Assembly (NCBI RefSeq): GCF_011761305.1
Contig: NZ_JAAOZC010000001.1
Location: 739,258 to 803,257 of the forward strand
Direction: 5' to 3'
Source of the DNA: Sphingomonas vulcanisoli
GTDB lineage: Bacteria > Pseudomonadota > Alphaproteobacteria > Sphingomonadales > Sphingomonadaceae
Length of the DNA: 64,000 nucleotides
Shown here: positions 50,804 to 59,216 of the stretch, piece after piece
Layout: each line of letters opens with the position of its first letter
How positions within the stretch are numbered: position 1 is the first letter of the stretch
Program-made: the position numbers and the translations under genes
The notes under the pieces: generated by a model
Seen by the model: the letters and a program-made list of their open reading frames with translations, nothing else
What the model was told of the DNA's origin: nothing
Database searches by the model: none

Positions 50804-51439
50804 TTAGAGCGTAACGGTCTTGATCTTCTCGGCCGCCACTGCGTAGCGGCTGGAGAGCGGCTGCACGACTTCGCCCGCCAGCTTCAGCATCGATTCGCTG
50901 ACCTTGGTAGCCTCCGCCACGGCGCTTTCCAGCGACGTCTTGGCGAAATCGCTGTGCAGCTGGAAATATTCGGTGGGCGAACGCACCTGGGTCAGGCTCT
51001 TTAGCACAGCCATGGCGTTCTCGAAGCTCTTCTTGCTGTATTCGGCAACTTCCTGGCCCAGCGTCTCGCCACCCTTGGCAGCGATCTTGGCGGAAGCGAC
51101 AACCGCTTCGGCATTGCCCTTGGCGAGATCGACGATCTCTTCACCCATTTTGGTGCTCTTCTCGAATGCGGTCTTGATGCGATCGTTCATGTCGCCGAAC
51201 ATCGCCTGAGCTTTTTCAACGGTGGGAATTTCGATCGTCGCCATCTTTTCAACTTCCTCTGTGAGCGCGGGCGCAGCCGCAGCTTCCGTTACGTCGCTAA
51301 GAACGGCCGGCGACGACACAGCCTCGATGATTTCAGCCGCTTCTGCAGCGGGAACAATCGCCGCCGTTTCGACAGCGGGCGCGGAAACTTTAGCGGTTTT
51401 CCGGGGTTTGCTCATTGGCTGTTCGATCTTTACCGACAC
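50804..51439 (-). CDS. Phasin family protein (granule-associated)
   Basis: 211 aa from a GTG five nt after a consensus AGGAGG (51445-51450); the internal ATG (MSKPRKT) eight codons later lacks such a site. The N-terminal ~60 residues are Ala/Glu/Val-rich; the phasin_2-type helical domain follows: AQAMFGDMNDRIKTAFEKS, YSKKSFENAMAVLKSLTQVRSPTEYFQLHSDFAKTSLE. Phasins coat polyhydroxyalkanoate granules. The start region is flanked by two PhaR-like sites. Confidence 0.9.
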   Translation of the reverse strand: MSVKIEQPMSKPRKTAKVSAPAVETAAIVPAAEAAEIIEAVSSPAVLSDVTEAAAAPALTEEVEKMATIEIPTVEKAQAMFGDMNDRIKTAFEKSTKMGEEIVDLAKGNAEAVVASAKIAAKGGETLGQEVAEYSKKSFENAMAVLKSLTQVRSPTEYFQLHSDFAKTSLESAVAEATKVSESMLKLAGEVVQPLSSRYAVAAEKIKTVTL

Positions 51440-51450
51440 ACAAACCTCCT

Positions 51451-51512
51451 TGCTGCGTCGCACAATACCAAAACGGCGGACCGTTCGCAAATTATTTTTG
51501 TGCGCTGCAGCA
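51451..51512. promoter_or_regulatory. Two PhaR-like operators upstream of the phasin gene
   Basis: TGCTGCGTCGCACAA (51451-51465) and TTGTGCGCTGCAGCA (51498-51512) are reverse complements of each other at 13 of 15 positions. Such TTGTGCxxTGCAGCA-like sites resemble those described for PhaR, the repressor of phasin genes. The first one directly overlaps the promoter-leader of the phasin. Confidence 0.45.
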
Positions 51513-51568
51513 TTCGCGGAACTTCGCCGTTTTTTCGCATTCGCGGCACAATCTGGTAGCGCCGCTAT

Positions 51569-51790
51569 ATGACAATCGGCGATCGGATCGATGAAACCGG
51601 GCTGCTGCTGCGCGATGGCGGCGGTTTCCAGCTCCGCCGCGATTCTGGCGGGCGATACGAACTGCTCCTTCAGCGCATGCCGATTGATGAGGTGCAAAAG
51701 CAGGTGCGCGTTATCGGGCGCTACGCGGGCGACGATCAGATCGAGGTGGAGGGAATCCAGCTTGTCGGGCGCGGCGCCCAACCCGAATAG
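51569..51790 (+). CDS. Small DUF5818-like protein
   Basis: 73 aa from MTIGDRIDETGLLLRDGGG. The pattern GLLLRDGGGFQLRRDSGGRYEL...VRVIGRYAGDDQIEVEGI is an OB-like small domain resembling DUF5818. Function unknown. Divergent from the phasin gene and convergent with the Nudix gene, stopping 11 nt before the Nudix stop. Confidence 0.55.
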   Translation: MTIGDRIDETGLLLRDGGGFQLRRDSGGRYELLLQRMPIDEVQKQVRVIGRYAGDDQIEVEGIQLVGRGAQPE

Positions 51791-51801
51791 CCGGCTCCCG
51801 C

Positions 51802-52266
51802 TCACGGTTCGGACCCAAGCGCCTCCAACGCATCCAGCAACGGCAACTGACTGGTCAGCATCCGCTCGCGTGCTTGCGGAATCGTCATCCACCGCGCCTC
51901 GTCGACTTCGGGGAAGCTCTTTAGCGTGCCGCTGCGGGGCGGCCATTCCAGATCGAACATGTTGCTGCGAATCGCGGCGGCATCCAGATCCTGCTCCACA
52001 GCGAAGGCCACGACGATCTTGCCGCCGGCCTGCCGCACGTCGGCAAGCGGAACGAGCGGCGCGCGGATCTCGACGCCCAATTCCTCGGCCGCCTCACGCC
52101 GCGCCGCATCTTCGGCACTCTCGTCCGGCTCGATCATGCCTTTGGGGATTTGCCAGGCGCCGATGTCCCTGCTCCGCCAGTAAGGGCCACCGGGATGGAC
52201 GAGCAGCACGCGCAATCCATCGCCGTCGCGGCGATACAGCAGGACGCCGGCGCTGCGTTTCGGCAC
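51802..52266 (-). CDS. Nudix hydrolase
   Basis: 154 aa. The Nudix box Gx5Ex7REUxEExGU is intact: GMIEPDESAEDAARREAAEELGV. AWQIPKG precedes it; the fold resembles diadenosine-polyphosphate or nucleotide-pyrophosphate hydrolases (for example the RppH or AP4A type), but the exact substrate cannot be inferred. It follows glmU in the same direction with a 6-nt gap. Confidence 0.92.
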   Translation of the reverse strand: MPKRSAGVLLYRRDGDGLRVLLVHPGGPYWRSRDIGAWQIPKGMIEPDESAEDAARREAAEELGVEIRAPLVPLADVRQAGGKIVVAFAVEQDLDAAAIRSNMFDLEWPPRSGTLKSFPEVDEARWMTIPQARERMLTSQLPLLDALEALGSEP

Positions 52267-52272
52267 CAGGCC

Positions 52273-53616
52273 TCAGCTTTTCTTATGCCGCGCCCGGAAG
52301 CGCGCCGCCCAGCCCGGTTTCTCTTCTTGAGCACCGCGCGCCACCACCAGTGCATCGGGCGCGACATCGCGCACCACCACCGATCCTGCCGCGACGATGG
52401 CGCCGTCGCCGATCGTCACCGGCGCCACCAGCGCACTGTTCGATCCGATGAAGGCGCGCGCACCGATCCGGGTGAGATATTTGCCGAACCCATCATAATT
52501 GCAGGTGATCGTGCCCGCGCCGATGTTGGTGCCGGGACCGATCTCGGCATCGCCGATGTAAGTGAGGTGATTGGCCTTGGCGCCCTCCCCCAGCTTCGCT
52601 TTCTTGATCTCGACGAAATTGCCGACATGTGCGTTCGCCCCCACCTCGGCCCCCGGCCTCAGTCGCGCGTAGGGGCCAATGATCGCACCGCTCGCCACGG
52701 TGGCGCCCTCGATATGGCTGAAGGCGTGGATGGTGACGCCGTCGGCGATCACCACGCCCGGACCGAACACGACATTCTGGCCGATCGTCACGTCTCGCCC
52801 GATCCGCGTATCGGCGGCGAACCACACCGTATCCGGCGCGAGCAATGTCGCGCCATCCGCCATCGCCGCCGCGCGCCGCTGGCGCTGCCATCCGGCCTCG
52901 ACCTCGGCCAGTTCGGCGCGGCTGTTGACACCCGCGACCTCCGCCGGATCGGTCTCAATGACCGCCGACGCCTTGCCCTCCTCGGCGGCGAGCATGACGA
53001 TGTCGGGCAGATAATATTCGCCGGCGGCATTGGCGTTGCCGACACGCTCGAGCAGCGGCCAAAGATCAGCGGCCCGCGCCGCCATCAGCCCCGAGTTGCA
53101 AAGATCGATCGCGCGCTCCTGCGGGGTCGCGTCCTTAAATTCGACCATCTTCACGATCCGATCGCCTTCCGCGACGATCCGCCCGTAGGCGAGCGGATCG
53201 GGCGGGCGGAAGCCGAGCACGACGATCGCGGGCGTGTCCGCTGCCTCCAGCCGATCGATCATCCGCGCCATCGTCTCCCGGGTGACGAGGGGTACATCGC
53301 CGTAGAGGATCAGCACGTTGCCATCGAAACCCGCGAGAGCCGCCTTCGCCTGCAGCACCGCGTGGGCCGTGCCCAACTGCTCCGCCTGCAGCGCCACCGT
53401 CAGCCCAAGCGGCTCGACAAAGGCCTCGATCTGCTCGCGCCGCGCGCCCGCGACGATAACGCTTCTCTCGGCGCCCAACGTCTGCACCGCATCGATCAGA
53501 TGACCGAGCATCGGCTTGCCCGCGATCGGGTGCAGCACCTTGTGCGTATCGGATTTCATCCGCGTGCCCTGGCCGGCGGCGAGGATGATGGCGGCGAGCG
53601 GGGTCGGTTCGGTCAT
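52273..53616 (-). CDS. glmU: Bifunctional UDP-N-acetylglucosamine pyrophosphorylase/GlcN-1-P acetyltransferase
   Basis: Makes UDP-GlcNAc, the substrate of MurA encoded nearby. 447 aa. N-terminal nucleotidyltransferase domain (LAAGQGTRMKSDTHKVLHPIAGKPM; YGDVPLV; NSGLMAARA), then left-handed beta-helix acetyltransferase domain (hexad repeats, VEIKKAKLGEGAKANHLTYIGDAEIG, NYDGFGKYLTRIG). Divergent from gph with a 59-nt gap. Confidence 0.97.
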   Translation of the reverse strand: MTEPTPLAAIILAAGQGTRMKSDTHKVLHPIAGKPMLGHLIDAVQTLGAERSVIVAGARREQIEAFVEPLGLTVALQAEQLGTAHAVLQAKAALAGFDGNVLILYGDVPLVTRETMARMIDRLEAADTPAIVVLGFRPPDPLAYGRIVAEGDRIVKMVEFKDATPQERAIDLCNSGLMAARAADLWPLLERVGNANAAGEYYLPDIVMLAAEEGKASAVIETDPAEVAGVNSRAELAEVEAGWQRQRRAAAMADGATLLAPDTVWFAADTRIGRDVTIGQNVVFGPGVVIADGVTIHAFSHIEGATVASGAIIGPYARLRPGAEVGANAHVGNFVEIKKAKLGEGAKANHLTYIGDAEIGPGTNIGAGTITCNYDGFGKYLTRIGARAFIGSNSALVAPVTIGDGAIVAAGSVVVRDVAPDALVVARGAQEEKPGWAARFRARHKKS

Positions 53617-53675
53617 GGGCCTCCTCTGCCATCAAACACTTGCACCGGCCATATCGCTCGGGCTTAGGCACGGCC

Positions 53676-54341
53676 ATGGCCGATTTTCCCTTTGATGTGG
53701 TCGCGTTCGATCTCGATGGCACGCTGGCAGACACCGCGCCCGATCTTACCGCCGCGCTCAATCATGCGCTGGAGCGGCTCGGCTATCCGCCCGTCTCAGC
53801 GCCCGACGTGCGCCATATGGTCGGCCATGGCGCGCGGGCGCTGCTGCGTCAGGGGCTGGCAGCTGCCGGCGTAAACGACGAGGAGACGGTCGATCTCGGC
53901 TTTCCGCTGTTCCTCGACTATTACGAGGCCCATATCGCCGATACGAGCCTGGTCTTTCCCGGCTGCGAGGCGGCGCTGGACGGACTGGCGGCGCGTGGCG
54001 TGGCGCTGGCGGTTTGCACCAACAAGCTTGAGCATCTCGCGCGCTCCTTCATCGATGCGATCGGGTGGACGAGTCGTTTTCCTGTCATCATCGGCGGCGA
54101 TAGCTGCGGCGTGAGCAAGCCCGATCCGAAACCCTTGCTGGAGACGATCGCCCGCGCCGGCGGCGGCCGCGCCGCGTTCATCGGCGACAGCATCACCGAT
54201 ACGAAGACCGCAATCGCAGCGGGCGTGCCCTGCGTGGCGCTGACCTTCGGCTTCTCCGATCTTCCGCCGGAGCAACTCGGCGCAGACATCCTGATCGATC
54301 ATTTCGACGCGCTCATCCCCGCGCTGGAGCGGCTCGGCTGA
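53676..54341 (+). CDS. gph: Phosphoglycolate phosphatase (HAD family)
   Basis: 221 aa from MADFPFDVVAFDLDGTLADT, which holds the nucleophile Asp and acid Asp. Motif II CTNKLEHLARS, motif III KPDPKPLLET, motif IV FIGDSITDTKTA. Removes phosphoglycolate formed in DNA repair or oxygenase reactions. The stop TGA is followed directly by the ATG of phoR (TGAATG), so the two are translated together; a metabolic link between them is not known. Confidence 0.93.
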   Translation: MADFPFDVVAFDLDGTLADTAPDLTAALNHALERLGYPPVSAPDVRHMVGHGARALLRQGLAAAGVNDEETVDLGFPLFLDYYEAHIADTSLVFPGCEAALDGLAARGVALAVCTNKLEHLARSFIDAIGWTSRFPVIIGGDSCGVSKPDPKPLLETIARAGGGRAAFIGDSITDTKTAIAAGVPCVALTFGFSDLPPEQLGADILIDHFDALIPALERLG

Positions 54342-55370
54342 ATGGCGCACGCGGGCAAAATCGTCACCGTCGAAGAGGATATGCCGGCGCTGCTCGATGC
54401 CTTCGATATGCCGCTGCTGCTGATCGACGGCTTCACCGTAGAGCGCGCCAACGCCGCCGCCCGCCGACTGCTCGGCACCTATGTCGAAGGCGAGGATTTG
54501 CGGCTGGCGATCCGCCATCCCGACGCCACCGGCCTGCTAAGCGGATCGGGTGAAGGATCGGCGCAATTGGGCGGCCTCGGCGATCCCGAGCGGCGCTGGG
54601 AGATGGAGGTGCGCCCACTGGGCCAGTCACGCCGCCTGGTTCGCCTGATCGATCATAGCCAGGCCGCTGCTGCCGAGCGGATGCGCACCGATTTCGTCGC
54701 CAACGCCAGCCACGAGCTTCGCACCCCGCTCGCCACGTTGATGGGCTTCATCGAAACGCTGGAAGAGGCGAACGGCACCAACGATGCCGCTATACGGATG
54801 CGCTTCTTGGGTATCATGGGCGGCGAAGCGCGGCGGATGCAGCGGCTGATCGACGATCTGATGTCCTTGTCGCGGATCGAGGCGGATCGCTACGTCCGCC
54901 CGCGCGAAAGCATCGATCTGGCCTCCACGGTCCGCGTCGCCTGCGCCGAGATCGAAGCCGGCGGCATTGCCGGGGGACGCCTGCGGCTCACCCTGCCGGA
55001 TAGCCCGCTGCTCGCCCGCGCCGACAGCAGCCAGATTTCGCAACTGATTCACAATATCGTCGGCAACGCCCTGAAATACGGACGTGAGGGCGGCGAGGTA
55101 AAGGTCACTCTGCAAGCCGACGACGGCAGCGCGCTTTTGCTGGTCGAGGATGAGGGCGAAGGCATCAGCCGCGATCACCTCCCCCGCCTCACCGAGCGTT
55201 TCTACCGCGTCGATGCCGGTCGCAGTCGAGCGGTGGGCGGCACCGGGCTAGGGCTCGCCATCGTCAAACATATCGTCGAGCGGCACCGCGGCCGCCTCGA
55301 TATCGCCAGCACGCCGGGCATCGGCACGCGCGTTTCGGTCGTTTTGCCGCGGGACGCCGAGATTCTGTAA
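54342..55370 (+). CDS. phoR: PhoR-type phosphate-regulon sensor kinase without membrane segments
   Basis: 342 aa histidine kinase: N-terminal PAS-like domain (LLLIDGFTVERANAAARRLLG), HisKA with FVANASHELRTPLATLMGF (phospho-His), HATPase with NIVGNALKYGRE, VEDEGEGIS, GGTGLGLAIVKHIVERH. Unlike most PhoR, no hydrophobic helix is present at the N-terminus. The tail RVSVVLPRDAEIL ends 53 nt before phoU. phoU-phoB downstream support PhoR over another kinase. Confidence 0.9.
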   Translation: MAHAGKIVTVEEDMPALLDAFDMPLLLIDGFTVERANAAARRLLGTYVEGEDLRLAIRHPDATGLLSGSGEGSAQLGGLGDPERRWEMEVRPLGQSRRLVRLIDHSQAAAAERMRTDFVANASHELRTPLATLMGFIETLEEANGTNDAAIRMRFLGIMGGEARRMQRLIDDLMSLSRIEADRYVRPRESIDLASTVRVACAEIEAGGIAGGRLRLTLPDSPLLARADSSQISQLIHNIVGNALKYGREGGEVKVTLQADDGSALLLVEDEGEGISRDHLPRLTERFYRVDAGRSRAVGGTGLGLAIVKHIVERHRGRLDIASTPGIGTRVSVVLPRDAEIL

Positions 55371-55378
55371 CAAAAGTC

Positions 55379-55396
55379 CTGTAACAATCCTGTCGT
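55379..55396 (+). promoter_or_regulatory. Pho-box-like direct repeat upstream of phoU
   Basis: CTGTAAC-AATC-CTGTCGT, two 7-nt repeats 11 nt apart, as in PhoB boxes (CTGTCAT-N4-CTGTCAT). A further CTGTAAC precedes at 55365-55371, overlapping the phoR stop. It suggests PhoB drives phoU-phoB autonomously. Confidence 0.55.
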
Positions 55397-55423
55397 GCAA
55401 AGATTCTAGGCACGAAGGACATC

Positions 55424-56122
55424 ATGGCGACCGTACCAAATATCCGATCCGCTGACTTCGATCTCGCCGAGCTGCGCCGGCTGGTGGCGGAAATGGGCGG
55501 GCTTGCCGAAGCCGCGATCGACGACGCCGTTGCAGCGCTGACCCACCGCGATACCGAGAGTGCCGCCGCGATCGTCAAGGCCGATCAGCGAATCGATGCG
55601 CTGGAAGCCGAGGTCGAACGCCGCGTCGTCCGCCTGATCGGTTTGCGCGCCGATCAGCCCGATGAACTCCGCGAGATCCTCGCCGCGCTTAAGATCGCGG
55701 GCGTGGTCGAGCGGATGGGCGATTATGCCAAGAATATCGCCAAGCGCGTGCCGCTCCTGGTGGAAGCGCGGGGAATCGAACCGCTGGCGATCCTGCCCGC
55801 AATGGCGCGCGCCACGTCCGAAATCGTCCACGCTGCGCTCGATACCTTTGCTGCGCGCGATGCTGAGGCGGCGGTCCGCGTTGCGCAATCGGACGCGCGG
55901 GTCGACGATTTCTACAACAGCCTGTTTCGCGCCTTGCTCACCTACATGATGGAAAACCCGCACAACATCACCGCGTCCGCGCACCTCCTCTTCATCGCCA
56001 AGAATCTCGAGCGGATCGGCGATCACGCCACCAACGTCGCCGAGATGGTCTATTTCGCCGCGACGGGGGAGCAGATGGGCGAGCGGACGCGCGGCATCGA
56101 TACGCTCACGGACGGAAATTGA
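55424..56122 (+). CDS. phoU: Phosphate-signalling regulator PhoU
   Basis: 232 aa of two tandem three-helix PhoU domains: the first with DQRIDALEAEVERRVVRLIGLRADQPDELREI, the second with NIAKRVPLL and SAHLLFIAKNLERIGDHATNVAEMVYF. PhoU links phosphate uptake to PhoR and keeps it inhibitory in high phosphate. GAAGGAC precedes the ATG. The usual partner pstSCAB is not in the window; phoB starts 5 nt after its stop. Confidence 0.95.
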   Translation: MATVPNIRSADFDLAELRRLVAEMGGLAEAAIDDAVAALTHRDTESAAAIVKADQRIDALEAEVERRVVRLIGLRADQPDELREILAALKIAGVVERMGDYAKNIAKRVPLLVEARGIEPLAILPAMARATSEIVHAALDTFAARDAEAAVRVAQSDARVDDFYNSLFRALLTYMMENPHNITASAHLLFIAKNLERIGDHATNVAEMVYFAATGEQMGERTRGIDTLTDGN

Positions 56123-56127
56123 AGGCC

Positions 56128-56826
56128 ATGACCACCGCTCACATCCTGCTGGTTGAAGACGATGCCGCACTCGCCGAGCTGATCATCTGGCATCTCGAAC
56201 GCGAAGGGCACAGCATCGAGCAGACCGCCGATGGCGAGGAGGCTTTGCTGCGCGTCTCCGAATCGCATTTCGATCTGGTGCTGCTCGATTGGATGATCGA
56301 GGGGCTTTCGGGGATCGAGGTCTGCCGCCGCCTGCGCCGCATGCCGGAGACGCGCAGCACGCCGATCATAATGCTGACCGCGCGCGGTGAGGAAGAGGAT
56401 CGGCTGCGCGGTTTCAACACCGGCGCCGACGATTACGTAACCAAGCCCTTCTCGCCCCGCGAGCTTGTGGCGCGCATCGCGGCGGTGCTGCGGCGGACGC
56501 GCCCCGCCATCAACGGCGAGCGGCTGGAATATAGCGGGCTGGAAATGGACCTCGCCGAGCATCGCGTCCGCCGCGACGGCCATGCGATCGCGCTGGGGCC
56601 CACCGAATATCGCCTGCTGCGGCACTTCCTCGAACATCCCGGTCGGGTCTTCTCGCGCGAACGGCTGCTCGACAGCGTCTGGGGGCAGGATAGCGATATT
56701 GAGTTGCGGACGGTCGACGTCCACATCCGCCGCCTGCGCAAGGCGATCAATTTGGGCGAGCGGCCGGATTTGATCCGCACCGTGCGCTCGGCGGGCTACG
56801 CGCTGGATGCCGAGGAAGTAGCTTAA
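56128..56826 (+). CDS. phoB: Phosphate regulon response regulator PhoB
   Basis: 232 aa from the ATG giving MTTAHILLVEDD; an upstream in-frame TTG (3 codons earlier) overlaps phoU. Receiver domain with acidic pocket LVEDDAALAEL, phosphorylation site LLDWMIEGLSG (Asp near 54) and Lys in VTKPFSPREL; winged-helix DNA-binding domain with TEYRLLRHFLEHPGRVFSRERLLDSVWG and TVDVHIRRLRKAI. Binds Pho boxes when phosphorylated by PhoR. Confidence 0.96.
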   Translation: MTTAHILLVEDDAALAELIIWHLEREGHSIEQTADGEEALLRVSESHFDLVLLDWMIEGLSGIEVCRRLRRMPETRSTPIIMLTARGEEEDRLRGFNTGADDYVTKPFSPRELVARIAAVLRRTRPAINGERLEYSGLEMDLAEHRVRRDGHAIALGPTEYRLLRHFLEHPGRVFSRERLLDSVWGQDSDIELRTVDVHIRRLRKAINLGERPDLIRTVRSAGYALDAEEVA

Positions 56827-56929
56827 CAACTCGCCTCCCTTCCGGGGAGGGGGCTTCGGCACACCGCAATCCTGCTGTATTGTCTCATTAACACAGTAAT
56901 GCTATTCGGCGCTCGAGGAGAGCCGACCC

Positions 56930-58066
56930 ATGTACAGCGAAAGCGATATCGAAGCCGCCGTCGCTTCCGGAGCCTTGACGCCCGAAGCCGCCGCTGCGCT
57001 CCGCGCCAGCGTCGCGCAGAACCGCGCGTCGCCGCTGGTCGATGAGGAAAGCTTCCGGCTGATCACCGGCTTCAACGATATCTTTGTCTCGATCGCGGCG
57101 ATCCTGCTGCTGGTTGCGGTCGGTTGGATCGGATCGAGCATCGGCGGCGCTTTCCTGCCCGCACCGCTCTCCCCCGAGATTGATCCGTTCGGGCCCGAGC
57201 AGGCCGCATTCCAGCGTCATATGGCGGCCAGCGCGCTGTTCGGCGGCGCATTCGTCGCGGCGACGAGTTGGATGCTCGCCGAATATTTCACGAGGGCCCG
57301 CCGCATGGCGCTGCCGAGCATTCTGTTGCTGGCGACCTTTGCGCTCGGCACCGCCGGCGCCTTGTTTGGTCTGGTGCAGGTGATCATGCCCGGTCTGCGC
57401 GATCAGGCCGCCGCGACATCGGCCGCCTTCGTCGGCATTTGCACCGCCGGCGCGATCTACCTTCACTGGCGCCGCTTCCACGTGCCGATCACCATCGCCG
57501 CGCTCACCGGCGCGCTGGTCAGCACCGTCATCAGCCTCACCTTCGCCGCCGTGCCCGCGTTGCTCAACGCCTGGCTCTGGATGCTGTTGGGCTCAGGTCT
57601 CTGCGTCTTCGCCTTCGCGATGTGGTGGGACATGAGCGATCGCACGCGGACGACGCGGCGGTCCGACGTCGCCTTCTGGCTGCACCTCGCCGCAGCGCCG
57701 ATGATCGCGCATCCGATCTTCTGGCTGCTTGGCGTGATGAACGGCGAGGTGAATGCGGGCACCGCTTTGGTCGTAATCGGGCTCTACGTGCTGTTCGGGA
57801 TAGTGGCACTGGCGATCGATCGCCGCGCGCTGCTCGTCTCCAGCCTGTTCTACGTGCTCTACGCGATGGAGGCTCTGTTCAAGCAGTTCGGCGCGGTCAG
57901 CCTCAATGTTGCGCTGACCGGGCTGGTGATCGGATCACTGCTGCTGATGCTCTCCGCCTTCTGGCACGTCGCGCGGCGGGTGGTGGTAAGCAAGCTGCCG
58001 TTAGACTGGCAAGCCAAGCTGCCCGCACTGGATCGGCCCGTGGTGGTGACGCCAAGACCGGCTTGA
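56930..58066 (+). CDS. Polytopic membrane protein with N-terminal soluble segment
   Basis: 378 aa. A ~35-residue helical N-terminus (SDIEAAVASGALTPEAAAALRASV), recalling the start of DUF2157-type proteins, precedes about nine or ten membrane helices (e.g. FVSIAAILLLVAVGWIG; SILLLATFALGTAGALFGLVQ; GTALVVIGLYVLFGIVALA). No transport or catalytic motif is recognised. Starts 103 nt after phoB and is probably separately transcribed. Confidence 0.7.
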   Translation: MYSESDIEAAVASGALTPEAAAALRASVAQNRASPLVDEESFRLITGFNDIFVSIAAILLLVAVGWIGSSIGGAFLPAPLSPEIDPFGPEQAAFQRHMAASALFGGAFVAATSWMLAEYFTRARRMALPSILLLATFALGTAGALFGLVQVIMPGLRDQAAATSAAFVGICTAGAIYLHWRRFHVPITIAALTGALVSTVISLTFAAVPALLNAWLWMLLGSGLCVFAFAMWWDMSDRTRTTRRSDVAFWLHLAAAPMIAHPIFWLLGVMNGEVNAGTALVVIGLYVLFGIVALAIDRRALLVSSLFYVLYAMEALFKQFGAVSLNVALTGLVIGSLLLMLSAFWHVARRVVVSKLPLDWQAKLPALDRPVVVTPRPA

Positions 58067-58074
58067 TCCGATCG

Positions 58075-58151
58075 GTGCTCCGGCGAAGGCCGGAGCGCTG
58101 CCGACACGCGTCGCACTCCCCTTTCCAGCGCTCCGGCCTTCGCCGGAGCAC
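58075..58151. repeat. Palindromic element, GTGCTCCGGCGAAGGCCGGAGCGC family
   Basis: GTGCTCCGGCGAAGGCCGGAGCGC and GCGCTCCGGCCTTCGCCGGAGCAC are perfect inverted repeats. Convergent-gene gap. Relative at 31583-31665. Confidence 0.85.
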
Positions 58152-58158
58152 TATGCAC

Positions 58159-58497
58159 TTACTCTTCCACCAGCTTCATCAACTTGCGCTCCACCGGCGC
58201 CAGCACAGGGCCAAGCTCATGTCCGCGCTTGAGCACCGCACCGCCCTCACCGATCAGCGCCCATTGCCCCTGCCGTTGGCGGAGCGCGGGGCGTTTCTCG
58301 ATGCGATATTCGGGCCGCTCGGCGGTGCGGCGGAAACAGGCGAAGCTCGCCGCATCCTTGCCGAAGTGGATCGCATAATCCTTCCAATGGCCCGCCGCGA
58401 CCATCCGGCCATAGAGGCCGAGGATGCGATCAAGCTCGACGCGGTCGAACGCGACCTGCGGCTCGCCGGCGCGGGGAAAGGGGGTGACGACGCCCAT
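58159..58497 (-). CDS. DUF2794 family protein
   Basis: 112 aa. The family pattern is strong: ELDRILGLYGRMVAAGHWKDYAIHFGKDAASFACFRR, YRIEKRPALRQRQGQWALI and AVLKRGHELGPVLAPVERKL. Function unknown. Its start shares a base with the cysE stop (TGATG), so it is translated with cysE and the Crp/Fnr regulator. Confidence 0.85.
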   Translation of the reverse strand: MGVVTPFPRAGEPQVAFDRVELDRILGLYGRMVAAGHWKDYAIHFGKDAASFACFRRTAERPEYRIEKRPALRQRQGQWALIGEGGAVLKRGHELGPVLAPVERKLMKLVEE

Positions 58498-59189
58498 CAG
58501 GCCGATTGGCGATCCGCTTCGTCAGACCGATCGCCGCGCGCCTCGATCAGCTCGGCGAGCTTGGCGCGCAGCGTTTCCACCTCACACCGAAGGATCTCGA
58601 GCTGCTGCGTGGCAGGATCGAACCGCTCGCTGCACGGCGTGCCATAGGGCACGAAATGCTGCAGCGTGTCCGCATCGACCAGCGTCGATCGCGCCGGAAT
58701 ACCGACCATCGTCGCGCCCGGCGGCACATCGCGCGTCACCACCGCATTGGCGCCGATGCGCGCGCCCTTCCCCACCGTGATCGGCCCCAGCACCTGCGCG
58801 CCCGATCCGATGATAACGTCATCCTCGATCGTCGGATGGCGCTTGCCGGCGATGCCGTTGGCAGGATTGGTGCCGCCCAAGGTGACGTTCTGATAGATGG
58901 TGACATTGTCGCCGATCACCGAGGTCTCCCCGATCACGCTGAAGCCATGGTCTATGAACAGCCCGCTGCCGACAATGGCGCCCGGATGGAGGTCCGTCGC
59001 AGTGAGAAAGCGCGAGATATGGTTGACCAGCCGCGCCAGGAACCACAGATCGGCCTCGAACAGCCAGTGCGCCACGCGGTGCAGCGCCAGCGCCCAGACG
59101 CCCGGATAGATCAGGATCTCCCACCGCGACCGCGGCGCGGGATCGCGCGCCTTAATCGAATCGAGATAGGCAATCAGTTCCCGCTGCAT
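58497..59189 (-). CDS. cysE: Serine O-acetyltransferase (EpsC/CysE type)
   Basis: Acetylates serine to O-acetylserine, the precursor of cysteine. 230 aa. The left-handed beta-helix with hexapeptide repeats runs from LHPGAIVGSGLFIDHGFSVIGE to NAVVTRDVPPGATMVGIPAR; HGFSVIG and NVTLGGTNPANG are active-site blocks. The ending, rich in Arg and Glu, is longer than in E. coli CysE. 27 nt after a Crp/Fnr gene. Confidence 0.88.
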   Translation of the reverse strand: MQRELIAYLDSIKARDPAPRSRWEILIYPGVWALALHRVAHWLFEADLWFLARLVNHISRFLTATDLHPGAIVGSGLFIDHGFSVIGETSVIGDNVTIYQNVTLGGTNPANGIAGKRHPTIEDDVIIGSGAQVLGPITVGKGARIGANAVVTRDVPPGATMVGIPARSTLVDADTLQHFVPYGTPCSERFDPATQQLEILRCEVETLRAKLAELIEARGDRSDEADRQSA

Positions 59190-59216
59190 CGGCGTCGTGC
59201 TCCCTGAAACGTCGAT

